Assembly: GCF_040253635.1 (NCBI RefSeq)
Contig: NZ_JBEJGX010000001.1
Span: 248,001 to 312,000, forward strand
Source: Streptomyces sp. Edi2
Lineage (GTDB): Bacteria > Actinomycetota > Actinomycetes > Streptomycetales > Streptomycetaceae
Length of the DNA: 64,000 nucleotides
Direction: 5' to 3'
Below, piece after piece: positions 8,120 through 16,785 of the stretch. Both the position numbers and the translations under genes were made by a program. The notes below the pieces were generated by a model. It ran no database searches. It worked only from the letters and a program-made list of their open reading frames with translations, and was not told where the DNA came from. Positions within the stretch are counted from its first letter, which is position 1, and each line of letters starts with the position of its first letter.

Positions 8120-8899
8120 TCAGCTGGCGGTGAAGGTGGCGCACTCCATGAAGCGGTGCTCCGCGTGGGGCCAGTTGCACAGCCGGCAGTAGATGTGTGC
8201 TTCAGCCTGCTGGTCCCGGCAGCCGGTGTCCCCGCACGTGGCGCATTCAGTCGAAGGCGGCTCCTGCGCGCCCGGCCCGCTCGGGCCCGAGCAGCGCTCC
8301 TCGGCCGCCGAGGCGACTGGCCGCTCCGGAGCCATGACGAGCTCGAGCAGCTCGCAGGCACCTGCCAGCAAATGGTGAGCGCGTCGGATGCGCTCGTCCC
8401 TCAGCCGAATGCGTTCCAAGGCGTCCTGCTCGGGGGCGTCGATCGGGATGGTGTGGGCGTGCAGGTCGCAAAACTTCGTCAGCTGCTCGATGGTGAAGGA
8501 GCCGCCGTTGTTGCAGCCCGCGAAGATGCGGCCGGTCATCGTCTGGAGGTTCACCGATACCTCGACGTCGGAAGATGCCAGGTACGGCAGGACGTCGTGG
8601 TGAACGTGCTCGGCGAGACCGTCAGCACTGATGGCCCACACGGTCAGCGGGGCCGGCGGCTGGCTGCCGTCGCAACCACCGTGACGGCCGACGCGCTCGT
8701 AGGTGACACGGAACTGGGTCTGGGTGGTACCCGGTTTGGCGGCCATCTCGTCGAAAGACGGAGTGATAACGGCCTGCTCGGGGGAGCGCAACTCATGGCG
8801 ACCGGCCTGCCAGTCCGGAGCCGTGGCCATGTTGATGCGCCGCTCGGCCTCGGCGTATGCATCGATGATGCTGGCGAGTTCGGCACGAGTCAGGCTCAT
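8120..8899 (-). CDS. hypothetical protein, 259 aa
   Basis: Not recognised. The ATG at 8899 overlaps the stop of the 77-aa gene upstream (ATGA), so translation is coupled. The N-terminus is helical (LTRAELASIIDAYAEAERRI), the middle is beta-rich (TQFRVTYERVGRHGGC, VEVSVNLQTMTGRIFAGC), then a charged helix follows. The C-terminus has several Cys pairs (CATCGDTGC..., CRLCNWPHAEH), a probable zinc-binding tail. Part of the leftward block 10045 to 8120. Confidence 0.6.
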   Translation of the reverse strand: MSLTRAELASIIDAYAEAERRINMATAPDWQAGRHELRSPEQAVITPSFDEMAAKPGTTQTQFRVTYERVGRHGGCDGSQPPAPLTVWAISADGLAEHVHHDVLPYLASSDVEVSVNLQTMTGRIFAGCNNGGSFTIEQLTKFCDLHAHTIPIDAPEQDALERIRLRDERIRRAHHLLAGACELLELVMAPERPVASAAEERCSGPSGPGAQEPPSTECATCGDTGCRDQQAEAHIYCRLCNWPHAEHRFMECATFTAS

Positions 8900-9129
8900 T
8901 GGGCATCGTCCTTGCGTGTGTAGAAGCGGCGGCCAGGCGTCTCGTGGCGGTCGAGGAGCCCGGTTTCGTGGTGGTGGGCGAGCACGCGGCGGGCGGCACT
9001 GTCGTACGGCCCGGGTAGCCCGGCGGCGCGGAGGACGCGCATGGTGCGCTTCTTCGTCCACGGGCCGTCCTGCCGACGGATTGCTGCCGCGACGATCTGG
9101 CGGCGCTCGTTCTCTATCGGGTCAGTCAC
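8896..9129 (-). CDS. small winged-helix-like protein
   Basis: 77 aa from GTG 9129. DGPWTKKRTMRVLRAAGLPG followed by AARRVLAHHHETGLLDRHE and a basic end (RRFYTRKDD) reads as a winged helix with a wing hairpin, of the kind used by small DNA-binding or priming proteins. Its stop overlaps the start of the next gene, and its GTG overlaps the stop of the frame upstream, a tight coupled cluster. Function is inferred from pattern only. Confidence 0.55.
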   Translation of the reverse strand: MTDPIENERRQIVAAAIRRQDGPWTKKRTMRVLRAAGLPGPYDSAARRVLAHHHETGLLDRHETPGRRFYTRKDDAQ

Positions 9130-9315
9130 TGGTCGCTCCCGTCGCTCAGGCCGAGGGTGGCGAGGAGCGTGCGGAGGCCGTCGGCGTCGGTGGCGCGGCT
9201 GGCCACGTACCGGCGCGCGGCCTCGTTCTCCTCGGGGGTGTTGGCACGGAGCGGGATGGTGTGGCCGCGCGGCTCAGGCTCCGGCCGGCCGATCCCGCGG
9301 GTTGCGGCGGATCAC
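9126..9315 (-). pseudogene. small coding frame with a frameshift
   Basis: A GTG at 9315-9313 overlaps the stop of the 80-aa gene (GTGA) and encodes IRRNPRDRPAG before a stop. The neighbouring frame then reads PEPRGHTIPLRANTPEENEA and ends in a TGA that overlaps the GTG of the next gene. Third positions are G/C throughout. The simplest reading is one coupled gene broken by a one-base change in the GGCCGGCCGG run. Alternatives: a sequencing error, or translation from a non-standard start. Confidence 0.4.
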
Positions 9316-9554
9316 CGGCCCTCACCGTCCTCGACCCACGAGCGGGTGGACGCCAGCCCCTCGATGAATCCGGCGAGGACCGCGGCGGACGTCTCTGAGC
9401 GTGTGGTCAGCAGCAGCCAGTCGGCCTCGATGTCGCCTCCCTGCTGAGCCCTGCTGCGGCCGCTGGCGTACGCCAGGAGGTACGCGGTCGGGTCGGCGCC
9501 CGCCTCGGCTCGTGCGGCAGCCGCGTCGAACGCGGTGTCAGGGCGCAGCCTCAT
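9312..9554 (-). CDS. hypothetical small protein, 80 aa
   Basis: Not recognised. The ATG at 9554 overlaps the stop of the 164-aa gene upstream (ATGA). Ala-rich helical composition (FDAAAARAEAGADPTAYLLA), no cysteines. Middle member of a translationally coupled chain of four or five genes (10045 to 8120), which suggests a shared complex or pathway. Confidence 0.55.
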   Translation of the reverse strand: MRLRPDTAFDAAAARAEAGADPTAYLLAYASGRSRAQQGGDIEADWLLLTTRSETSAAVLAGFIEGLASTRSWVEDGEGR

Positions 9555-10045
9555 GCGACACCTCGCAGCGTCTCAGAAGGGTGCGAGCCGTCGGCGGTCG
9601 GGGAGTGCTGCGGGCAGCACTGTGGCGAGCGGCCGGACAGGCAGATCTCCTCGGTCAGCCGCATCTGTTCGGAGGCTTTCTCGTCCCACTCCACGCGGCG
9701 TTCTTCGCGCAGCCGGTCCAGGTTGCGGGTGACCGGAATGAACGGCGACCCGGGGTGTCCCGGCCAGCGATTTCCACTCACCGGGTCGAAGTTCATGTTT
9801 CGGTACTTGATCCAGAACTCGTGGTGGAGCCGGCACATTTCCCGCGGCGGACGGACGGAATACCGCTGGTCGGGCGGGAAAAGATTGTTGGTCCCCATGT
9901 GGCGCATGCGGCGCCATCGGACTCCTTCCCAGCGGTGCCACTGCGCCTTGATGTCGTCCGGCACCGCGACATCCAGGAAGGTGTCGGGAGGTCCCGGGCT
10001 CATGAAGGGGTCGGGAGCGGATTGGGTTTTGGTATGTGTGGTCAT
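9551..10045 (-). CDS. hypothetical protein, 164 aa
   Basis: Not recognised. ATG 10045 after AGAGAGG. Tryptophan- and arginine-rich middle (WHRWEGVRWRRMRHMG), then DQRYSVRPPREMCRLHHEFWIKY and a charged helix (REERRVEWDEKASEQM). The C-terminus has a CC pair. First gene of the coupled block; no class-1 promoter is visible in the 160 bp upstream. Confidence 0.55.
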   Translation of the reverse strand: MTTHTKTQSAPDPFMSPGPPDTFLDVAVPDDIKAQWHRWEGVRWRRMRHMGTNNLFPPDQRYSVRPPREMCRLHHEFWIKYRNMNFDPVSGNRWPGHPGSPFIPVTRNLDRLREERRVEWDEKASEQMRLTEEICLSGRSPQCCPQHSPTADGSHPSETLRGVA

Positions 10046-10204
10046 GGGCCTCTCTGGGCGGTTGAGAGTTGGGCGGATCCTGCCGCTTGGGGCATGGGCG
10101 GGTGTGACGCCCCCGGACGCGCTGGCGGCAGGCAGGGTGGGTGTGGGCGGGGGCGTCGGGCACCGGTCCTGCAGAGTGCGAGGTGTTCGCTGGAGGGCGG
10201 GGGA

Positions 10205-10455
10205 TCACCCTGCGTCCTCGTTGCGGTGAATTTGTCGCTGTCTTCGTCCGCTGCACCGACGGTGTTCAAGCCGAGCCAGGTGCTGCTCACACCGCTGTTC
10301 TTCTATGCGGCGAGTGGGCACGTTGGCGTCGGCGAGGTCGGCTGGCAGCCCGTCGGAGTAGCGGGCGGGCGGCTGTGGATCGGATGGTTTCGAGGTCGTA
10401 CGCGAGGGGCCGGCCCCGGGCCACCAGCAGGCAGGTGGTAGCCGTCAGCCCTCAT
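10205..10455 (-). pseudogene. frameshifted small gene after the 86-aa gene
   Basis: An ATG at 10455 overlaps the end of the 10445-10705 gene. Coding-type codons then jump between frames: MRADGYHL, then LVARGRPLAYDLETIRSTA, then RYSDGLPADLADANVPTRRI, ending at a TGA at 10205. The second jump lies in CCGCCCGCCCGC, where one extra C would explain it. Likely a small gene with one or two indels, or sequence errors. Confidence 0.35.
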
Positions 10456-10705
10456 TGGCGGCAATAGCCGAGCCCCGTTGTAGAGCACCGGCGTGTTCCG
10501 GGGCACTCTCACTGCGCCGCGGAGCTGCCAGCGCGGTGAGACCGATCTCGCCGTACGCCTCCGGATGGTGGGCTGCATGCCGGAATCGCTGGCGCACCAG
10601 CTCCGGCATGGGGAGGTGTATTGATGTCACGTGGTGAGCCCCCAGGCTGGAGGCGTCCAGGAGCGCATCGAAGCCATCGTCATCGGTGATCGTGAAGTTG
10701 TCCAT
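10445..10705 (-). CDS. hypothetical protein, 86 aa
   Basis: Not recognised. ATG 10705, five bases after TGGAGC. Acidic start (DNFTITDDDGFDALLDAS), a hydrophobic turn (HHVTSIHLPMPELVRQRF), then Ala-rich. It lies 53 bp after the ADP-ribosylglycohydrolase gene in the same direction and may be cotranscribed with it. Followed by a broken coupled frame. Confidence 0.5.
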   Translation of the reverse strand: MDNFTITDDDGFDALLDASSLGAHHVTSIHLPMPELVRQRFRHAAHHPEAYGEIGLTALAAPRRSESAPEHAGALQRGSAIAANEG

Positions 10706-10758
10706 GGCGCTCCATTACTTCGCACACTCATCGTGCGGCTCGGCCTCTCAGGGGGCGG

Positions 10759-11793
10759 TCAGCGGTCCCAGGCGGCACCAAGGGCGAGCAGGGTGCGGCG
10801 GTATTCGATGCGTTCGCTCCAGGCCACCGGCCATGCGCCAACGCCGTGGTGAGCGCCAGCGAAGGCGCCGGTGAGGCATGCGATGGAGTCGGAGTCGCCG
10901 GACGAACAGGCGGCCCTGCGCAGCGCGGTGAGTGGCTCGTCGGGGAAGAGGAGGAAACACAGCAGGCCGGTGGCCAGGGCCTCCTCGGCGATCCAGCCCC
11001 CTCCCGTGGCAAGGCAGGGATCGGCTTCAGGCGATGGGGCGGCAAGTGCCGCATCTAGGCGGTCGAGGGCAGCCAGGACCTCGTCCCAGCCGCGGGCGAT
11101 GAAGGCACCGGGTGTGCGCCCGGGGCCGCGTTTCCACAGAGCGCCGAGCCACCGCTCGTGGTACCGCATGCGGTTGGCGTGCGCGTACTGCCGCAGCAGA
11201 TGTGGCAGCACGGTTGGATTGGCACCGTTCGCCAGCAGGCGGACAACGTGCGCGGTCAGGTCGGACGCGGCCAGCGCAGTGGGGTGGCCATGGGTCAGCG
11301 CGGCCTGGAGCTGAGCGGCGCCGGCCTGTTCCTCCTCGTCCAGGAAGGGGACGAGACCGACAGGGGCGACGCGCATGTTGGCGCCGCAGCCCTTGGAGTC
11401 GGCCTGGGTCGCGGCGAGCCATGGTGTCCCCGACTTCAGCAGGGAGCAGGCCCGCAGACAGGTGCTGCCGGGCGCGCGGTTGTTGTCCGGGGCGTCGTAC
11501 CACCGCACGAACTCCTCGATGATGGCGCGCTGCAGCCGTATCGGGCTGATGTGGCCGTCGGAGCCGGCAGTGTGCAGGGCGCGGCCGACGGCGATGGTCA
11601 TCTGGGTGTCGTCGGTGACTATCGCCGGTGTGGGAAGCTCCATCTGCCGCCAGGGGCCGGCGGCCTCCTGGATTGAGGGGATGTCGGCGAACTCGGTGGG
11701 GTGGCCCATCGCGTCACCGAGCGCGAGCCCTATCAAAGCCCCGGTCGCTGCGTTCTTGGGGTGGATCTGCGCTGATGTCTTGGTTGTGGGCAT
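10759..11793 (-). CDS. ADP-ribosylglycohydrolase (DraG-type)
   Basis: 344 aa from ATG 11793, four bases after GGAGGAG. It carries the family's metal-binding signatures: GLALGDAMG (22-30), DDTQM (61-65) and SGDSDSIACLTGAFAG (298-313), whose acidic residues bind the two Mg/Mn ions. KGCGANMRVAPVGL (134-147) is the conserved middle. Length fits the 300-360 aa family. It removes ADP-ribose from proteins or nucleic acids in the cytoplasm. On a mobile element it may regulate a modified partner or reverse ADP-ribosylating defences; no ADP-ribosyltransferase is in the window. It follows the RNA ligase gene by 98 bp, so both may share the class-1a promoter at 13276. Confidence 0.9.
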   Translation of the reverse strand: MPTTKTSAQIHPKNAATGALIGLALGDAMGHPTEFADIPSIQEAAGPWRQMELPTPAIVTDDTQMTIAVGRALHTAGSDGHISPIRLQRAIIEEFVRWYDAPDNNRAPGSTCLRACSLLKSGTPWLAATQADSKGCGANMRVAPVGLVPFLDEEEQAGAAQLQAALTHGHPTALAASDLTAHVVRLLANGANPTVLPHLLRQYAHANRMRYHERWLGALWKRGPGRTPGAFIARGWDEVLAALDRLDAALAAPSPEADPCLATGGGWIAEEALATGLLCFLLFPDEPLTALRRAACSSGDSDSIACLTGAFAGAHHGVGAWPVAWSERIEYRRTLLALGAAWDR

Positions 11794-11891
11794 GCACTCC
11801 TCCGTTCTATTGCCGGTGGTCTCCTGGTCTCCTGATCGGGCCCTGGCCCGCTCGCAGGGGGCGGGCGGGCCGAGGCGGGCTGGGACTAGGG

Positions 11892-13088
11892 TCAGTTCCC
11901 GCTCTGAGCGACCGGGCCGGGAGCCTGGGAGGGCCGGATGGCGCGCCAGATGTGCAGTGAGGGGTCGCGGTTGTCCAGGCGGAGGAACAGCCCCGACCGG
12001 ACGGCCGTGTCGCAGCCCGCTACCGCGTGGGCGAAGGCACGACGGTCGCCAGCCAGGTGGGCATGCTCGTCAAAGGCCGTGTTGATCGCCTGAGAGAGCA
12101 GGGAGTACCGGCGCTCCAGGGTGTCGACCACCTTGCGCACCCATGCGTACGACTCGTCCGGCAGAGTGGACAGCAGCACTTCCAGCGGCTCAATGTCCCC
12201 GCTCGCCAGCCGGGTCACCTCCGAGACAGGGCACCCCAGAACCTTGGCTACGTCCTTCGCGGGGTGCGTGTTGAGCCTCTTCAGGCCGCAGTACCGCCAG
12301 ATGTCCACCTCGTTGGCGTCGGTGGCGATCTTGTGCAGGTGTACGTAGTCGGCGAGCTTGGCCTTGGCCCGGACTCCCGAGTCGAACCGCAGGACGTACC
12401 CCTCAGCTGTGAGACCGGACGATCCGTCGGGGTGGACATTTGCCTCGGCGCGGGCCATGAGCTCGCTCAGGTCCATCGATGGCCAGGTGCGCACGACGGA
12501 TCCGATGCCGTCCCAGTGAGCAGCGGCCTCCTCCAGGTCAAGCTCGACGCCGTCTGCTCCGTATGCGCCGAGGAGGACGAGGTCCTCGCGGTCTCCGTAG
12601 TCCACGACGATCCGGTTGCCGGAGTAGATGATCTCCGCCAGGTACGTGGTGCCGGGCTGCAGACGGGAGGTGTCCGAGGCATCGAGCCACCCCCGGGCCC
12701 GGTTGGCCTGCGTCGAGTGGAAGGAACCCTTGGTCGCGGCGTGCCAGCGGCCGTTGAAGTGGAAGATGATGCACAGGCTTCCGTCGACCTTGTCGTAGAT
12801 GCGGAACGGCTCCTTGGGCAGCGGCTGTGCGTAGGCCCGGCCGTTCTCGTGCTCGGCGACGTTGAAGAACTTCTCGAACGGCATGGCGACAACTGTGCTC
12901 GTCCGCTCGTCCACAACGAGGCCGCGGCACCGTGTGGTCACGGCGTTCCACGCACCTGCGTACTGGCACGACTGGGTGTAGTTGAAGATCGACAGCGGAA
13001 GGTGCCGGTGCTGCTTGCGCACCACATGGCCGTCTGTGATCGCCTTGGCCAGGTCGTCCGGTGAGAAGAGAGTGGCGAGAGGGATCAC
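11892..13088 (-). CDS. T4 RNA ligase 1-like ATP-dependent RNA ligase
   Basis: 398 aa from GTG 13088, six bases after GGAGG. The nucleotidyltransferase motifs are in order: RGLVVD and FEKFFN (55-76), YDKVDGSL with the AMP-accepting Lys100, then EGYVLRFDSG (motif IV) and KAKLADYV (motif V). KFFN before KxDGS is typical of the Rnl1 group, which reseals broken tRNA anticodon loops. The C-terminal 130 residues are unassigned. In phages such enzymes counter anticodon nucleases; here an RNA-repair or anti-defence role is inferred. No kinase/phosphatase partner is seen. It is driven by the palindromic class-1a promoter with a long leader of about 190 bases. Confidence 0.88.
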   Translation of the reverse strand: MIPLATLFSPDDLAKAITDGHVVRKQHRHLPLSIFNYTQSCQYAGAWNAVTTRCRGLVVDERTSTVVAMPFEKFFNVAEHENGRAYAQPLPKEPFRIYDKVDGSLCIIFHFNGRWHAATKGSFHSTQANRARGWLDASDTSRLQPGTTYLAEIIYSGNRIVVDYGDREDLVLLGAYGADGVELDLEEAAAHWDGIGSVVRTWPSMDLSELMARAEANVHPDGSSGLTAEGYVLRFDSGVRAKAKLADYVHLHKIATDANEVDIWRYCGLKRLNTHPAKDVAKVLGCPVSEVTRLASGDIEPLEVLLSTLPDESYAWVRKVVDTLERRYSLLSQAINTAFDEHAHLAGDRRAFAHAVAGCDTAVRSGLFLRLDNRDPSLHIWRAIRPSQAPGPVAQSGN

Positions 13089-13275
13089 GGTGGCCTCCAG
13101 GCGTGCAGGGACTGACCCGCGGTGAAGCCGCGGCGAAGAAGAAGGTGGTGCCGCCGCCCCGCGCACGCCGGGTTGGGGGACTGCGTGCGTCAGGGCGGCG
13201 GGTCATCGACCGGGACAACCGGTCGGGTTTGCCGTGCCCATGGGATAGGGCCGGCGAAGGAAGGGATCCCCTTCC

Positions 13276-13326
13276 GACGCTTAAGATATTACAGCAGGAG
13301 TGCGCGCCACGCAAATCTTAAGCGTC
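13276..13326 (-). promoter_or_regulatory. class-1a promoter with perfect 10-bp flanking arms
   Basis: Minus strand: -35 TTGCGT at 13309-13314 and -10 TAATAT at 13286-13291, spacer 17 bp. GACGCTTAAG at 13326-13317 and CTTAAGCGTC at 13285-13276 are perfect inverted arms. The TAA stop of the upstream permease gene is part of the upstream arm. Confidence 0.85.
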
Positions 13327-14559
13327 AACGGAACGGTGAGGCAGGGGGGCGAGGGCATTGCGAGGCCCGGCCAGGCTCAGACATGCCAGCGCCGCACCAA
13401 TGACAGCCACTACGGCCGGCGCCAACGGCCCACGGTCACCGATGAGTCCGGCCAGACCAGTTCCCGCAGCCTGGCCCAGGCCCAGACAAGCGATGAGCCA
13501 AGCGGATGCCTCACCAAGCGTCCCATCCGGCGCGAGATGCTCAAGGCTCGCGAAGCACACAACCAACAGCGGTGCCAGAAACAACCCCGGAAGGAATGCC
13601 GCAGCTACCGCAGGGACGGGCCCGGTAACCGCAAGGAAGGGAAGCAACCCCACAAACAGACCGACCGCAGCCCCCAGGAGCTGCTCGAAAAGGGAAGCCG
13701 ACCAGATGCGGCGCCCGTACACGAGCCCACCACTGAGACTGCCGACGGCAAGAGCGGCCGGTATGAGGGTGGTCAGAGCTGGCGCCTGGTGGAGCTCGGC
13801 CAGCGACAGGGCAACGACGTTGAGTGCCCCGAGAGCCACCCCGGCTCCCAGCAACGCCACTGCGAGGACGCGGGGCCCAGGGGCACGCAGCGGCCCGAGC
13901 CAGTCGGCACGCACCGTCGGCACCGGCCGCAGCCGACGCGAGGGCGGCGCCGCGGCGAAAAGCAAGGTGCCGAAGAGACCGAACAAGGCGGTAGCTGCCA
14001 GCACCACCGATGGCCCGACGGTTGAGCACAGGACAAGCACGAGCAACGGGCCCGCGATGAACACGACTTCCTGAGCACAGGCATCCAATGCGAATGCAGC
14101 CCGTTGCTGAGCGGGGCTGCGTGCGACAACGGGCCACAGCACCCGCATCCCAGCTTCGAGTGGTGGCGTCGCCAACCCTGCCGCTGCGGTACACGCGGCC
14201 CCCACGACAGGCTGACCGGCAGGATCCTGCAGCGCGAGCGCAGCGAAGGCACCGGTTGAGACGAGTGCAGTCACGGTGAACGTCGGTATGTGCCCGCGGC
14301 GGTCCAGGAGGCGGCCCCATAGCGGTTGACCGACGGCGGCGCTCACACCGTAGACGGCGGCAAGAGCACTGGCCAGACGCGTCGATCCGCCGCTGGTGCG
14401 GACCACCAGGAGGATGGCCAGCGGTGCCATGGCGACCGGAAGGTGCCCTACGATCGCGCCGGCCAGCAGACGTTTGACGTGGGGGAGTTGCAGGACACTG
14501 CGGTAGGTGACGGGTCTGCGGACGTCGGCGCGCGGCGCGGGTGCGGTGCGGGTGGTCAT
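13318..14559 (-). CDS. MFS-type transporter
   Basis: 413 aa from ATG 14559 after AGGAAC. About twelve hydrophobic segments; after the first, the GQPLWGRLLDRRG loop (about 80) is the MFS motif between helices 2 and 3. Integral inner-membrane permease, substrate unknown. Length is normal for drug- or small-molecule-type MFS members. It lies 76 bp downstream of the peptidoglycan hydrolase gene and ends inside the operator for the RNA ligase gene (stop codon TAA within GACGCTTAA). It is odd cargo at the end of a conjugation operon, possibly a passenger. Confidence 0.8.
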   Translation of the reverse strand: MTTRTAPAPRADVRRPVTYRSVLQLPHVKRLLAGAIVGHLPVAMAPLAILLVVRTSGGSTRLASALAAVYGVSAAVGQPLWGRLLDRRGHIPTFTVTALVSTGAFAALALQDPAGQPVVGAACTAAAGLATPPLEAGMRVLWPVVARSPAQQRAAFALDACAQEVVFIAGPLLVLVLCSTVGPSVVLAATALFGLFGTLLFAAAPPSRRLRPVPTVRADWLGPLRAPGPRVLAVALLGAGVALGALNVVALSLAELHQAPALTTLIPAALAVGSLSGGLVYGRRIWSASLFEQLLGAAVGLFVGLLPFLAVTGPVPAVAAAFLPGLFLAPLLVVCFASLEHLAPDGTLGEASAWLIACLGLGQAAGTGLAGLIGDRGPLAPAVVAVIGAALACLSLAGPRNALAPLPHRSVDA

Positions 14560-14635
14560 GACGGGCCGGTTCCTGTGGGTGTGGAGTGAAGACGAATGGG
14601 GTGGGGTAGTAGCGGAGATGGCTGCGCCAGGGTGT

Positions 14636-15838
14636 TCAGCTGGCCTTGGGGAAGACCGGCGGTGTCCAGCCCATATAGGTGGCGTTCCACTTCGTTTCGA
14701 ACTGGTCGGCGTCGACGATGTCGATGTAGCCCGGCCGCAAAATGTCGTTCGAGGCAACCTTGTTGTGGCCGAGATAGACCGCGATATGCCCCGCTGGGTG
14801 GTGTGTGTCCCAATACATCAGGGCGCCCGGCGGGGGCTTGCGGTCTTTGTCGTGACGCATCGACTTGGGGACAGTGGTGTAGTGGTCCCTCGCGTAGTTG
14901 ACGCCGCTGGCGTGCCAGCCGTAGACGATCGCGGTGTAGGCCAAACAGCGCTGCTCCCAGTTCTTCGTGGAGTTGCGGCCGGCGTGCGCTTTGGCCCAGG
15001 CGATGGCCGCGGCGACCGACCTGGGATTGTGCAGGGTCCAGGTCTGTTTCCCGTCGCTGAACGTGCCGCCCGCTCCGCCGCTGCCGCCCTTCGAAGGCGG
15101 CGCGACACCGCAGGCGTTCTTCTTGCTGTGGCTGGTGTCCCCGCCCCCACCTCCTTCGTTCGCGGCAGGGGCCTTCTTGTCTGAGCCGGAGGATTTGCCG
15201 GCGCGGTTGAGGTTGACGCCGGCTTCCTTGGCGAGCTTGCGCATCGGGGTCTCGTGACCGGCATACAGTTCCGGGTGGGCGGACCCCTGGACCTTCTGGG
15301 CAGCCGTCGCGAGCGGCAGCTTCTGCCAGTTGGCAATGTCCATGAGCCCGGAATTGCTGCCGCGGCCCGCAAAGAACGACTGCGCCGCGTACGCCGGGTC
15401 CATGATCTGGGCCTTCGTGCCCCAGCCCATACCGGGCCTCTGCTGGAACAGGCCCACGGAGTCGCGGTCACCGTGATCGAGGTTTTGCAGGGTGGATTCC
15501 TGCATCGCGGTCATCAGAGCGATCAAGGTGGCCCGGCCGGGCAACTTGAGCTTGACGGCGACGGAGTCGATGGTCTTGGCGTAGCTGATCTGCTTTTTGT
15601 GCAGCGATCCGCTGGCATGGTCACCGCCGGCTGGGGAGACGGCGGAGGAGTCATCCGTTCCTGCGCCGGCGTCGGTGCAGCTCGCTGCCGACGCGCCTCC
15701 TGCAGGAACGAGCAGGCCGAGGAGCATCAGGCCGATGACGAACACGGCGAGGGCGATGGCGGAGAACTTGAGCTGGAGGCCCTTCTTGACGAGGCCGGTG
15801 GCTTTGAGGGCTGTGTGGGCGACGTCCTTCCCGTCCAC
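14636..15838 (-). CDS. TcpG-like peptidoglycan hydrolase of the conjugation system (lytic + NlpC/P60-type)
   Basis: 400 aa from GTG 15838, six bases after GAGGAG. A transmembrane anchor is at 25-45. A transglycosylase-like region contains ALMTAMQESTLQNLDHGDRD and SVGLFQQRPGMGWGT (107-141). After a Gly/Ser linker comes a cysteine-peptidase-like domain with WEQRCLAY (Cys298) and HIAVYLG (His351). This two-domain plan is that of the wall hydrolases (TcpG, VirB1/CwlT-like) that open peptidoglycan for the type IV channel. The gene starts two bases after the stop of the 15841-16662 gene, so they are coupled. Confidence 0.82.
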   Translation of the reverse strand: MDGKDVAHTALKATGLVKKGLQLKFSAIALAVFVIGLMLLGLLVPAGGASAASCTDAGAGTDDSSAVSPAGGDHASGSLHKKQISYAKTIDSVAVKLKLPGRATLIALMTAMQESTLQNLDHGDRDSVGLFQQRPGMGWGTKAQIMDPAYAAQSFFAGRGSNSGLMDIANWQKLPLATAAQKVQGSAHPELYAGHETPMRKLAKEAGVNLNRAGKSSGSDKKAPAANEGGGGGDTSHSKKNACGVAPPSKGGSGGAGGTFSDGKQTWTLHNPRSVAAAIAWAKAHAGRNSTKNWEQRCLAYTAIVYGWHASGVNYARDHYTTVPKSMRHDKDRKPPPGALMYWDTHHPAGHIAVYLGHNKVASNDILRPGYIDIVDADQFETKWNATYMGWTPPVFPKAS

Positions 15839-15840
15839 GC

Positions 15841-16662
15841 CTACTCCTCGATGCCCAGCACGCGGGTAACCATCCACGGTGCGCTCGGGTCGGCCCGCGA
15901 GACCTCGAGAGTGAGGTGGCGGGTGTAGGTGTAGGGGTCGGTGCCCTTGACCGCGATGGTGACGGTGGCCTGCCGGTAGACGCGTACGGAGGTGTCGGGG
16001 GCGGGCCGCTGCTTCTCGGTCGGCTGGGCTATCTCCACCTTGGTGGGCTTGGCTTCGAGTGCTTGGGCGGCGACCAGATGGTCGAAGTCCTTGTCACCGT
16101 GGCGCTTGAGGTTCTCGACGAGAGGAGTCGAGGCGTAGGGGGCGGCCCGCTTCACTGCTGCGGCGTGGGAGCCGTCCTGGTAGGGGAGCCGGGTGGTGTA
16201 GGCGTTGACGAACTCCCTGGCCACCTTGTCGGGGTCGGTGAGCTCCACCGTGGGGTGGGCCGCAGGCGTGGACGGCGTTGTGGAGGGCGTGCTGATGGGC
16301 GCAGCCGGGCCGGCCTTGGGCTTCGACGTCCGGGCGGGCCCGTCGTCGCCCGGCCACAACAGAGTGCCAACAGCGATCGCGGCGGCGACGACCAGCGCGA
16401 GCGCTGGAACGGCGAGCGTGGTGGGAGGCTTGCTGCGGGCGTGCCGGATCGCTTGCTCACGTTCCATGCGGCGGGCTGAGCGCCAGCGCTTGGCGGCCCG
16501 GCGGCGCTGGCGGCGGGGCAGGTCGGCGAACTCGTCGGGCAATTCGTCTTTGCGTAGCAGGTCGCGCCACTCCGCGGCCGTGCTTGGTGCGCCGGCCGGA
16601 CCGCGGGACGGGCGGTTGATGGGGGGGCCGGTCGGCTCTTCTTCGTGCTGGTCGTACGTCAC
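15841..16662 (-). CDS. single-pass membrane protein of the conjugation cluster
   Basis: 273 aa from GTG 16662 after GGAG. Basic cytoplasmic N-terminus (PRRQRRRAAKRWRSARRMER), one membrane helix (about 80-100, TLAVPALALVVAAAIAVGTL), a Pro/Thr/Ser linker, and an extracellular alpha/beta domain with DPDKVAREFVNAYTTR and a beta-rich end. The layout resembles VirB8/TcpC-type NTF2-like assembly proteins, but it is not the main TcpC homologue (24260-25294). Coupled to the wall-hydrolase gene. Role in channel assembly is inferred from context. Confidence 0.65.
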   Translation of the reverse strand: MTYDQHEEEPTGPPINRPSRGPAGAPSTAAEWRDLLRKDELPDEFADLPRRQRRRAAKRWRSARRMEREQAIRHARSKPPTTLAVPALALVVAAAIAVGTLLWPGDDGPARTSKPKAGPAAPISTPSTTPSTPAAHPTVELTDPDKVAREFVNAYTTRLPYQDGSHAAAVKRAAPYASTPLVENLKRHGDKDFDHLVAAQALEAKPTKVEIAQPTEKQRPAPDTSVRVYRQATVTIAVKGTDPYTYTRHLTLEVSRADPSAPWMVTRVLGIEE

Positions 16663-16703
16663 AGCAGGCTCCGTAAGAGGAAGGCGGGCAAGGCGAGATG
16701 GCC

Positions 16704-16740
16704 CTGGGGCGTTCCGGCCACAGGGGCCGGATCGCCCCGG
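16704..16740 (-). terminator. hairpin after the VirB6-like gene
   Basis: GGGGCG-TT-CCGGCC pairs with GGCCGG-AT-CGCCCC around a six-base loop. It starts 46 bp after the stop of the leftward 16786-18858 gene. A partial terminator or processing site inside the conjugation operon. Confidence 0.5.
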
Positions 16741-16785
16741 GATCTCGCAGGAAGGAGAGGGAGGGGGAGTGCCGCGGGCTCTGGG

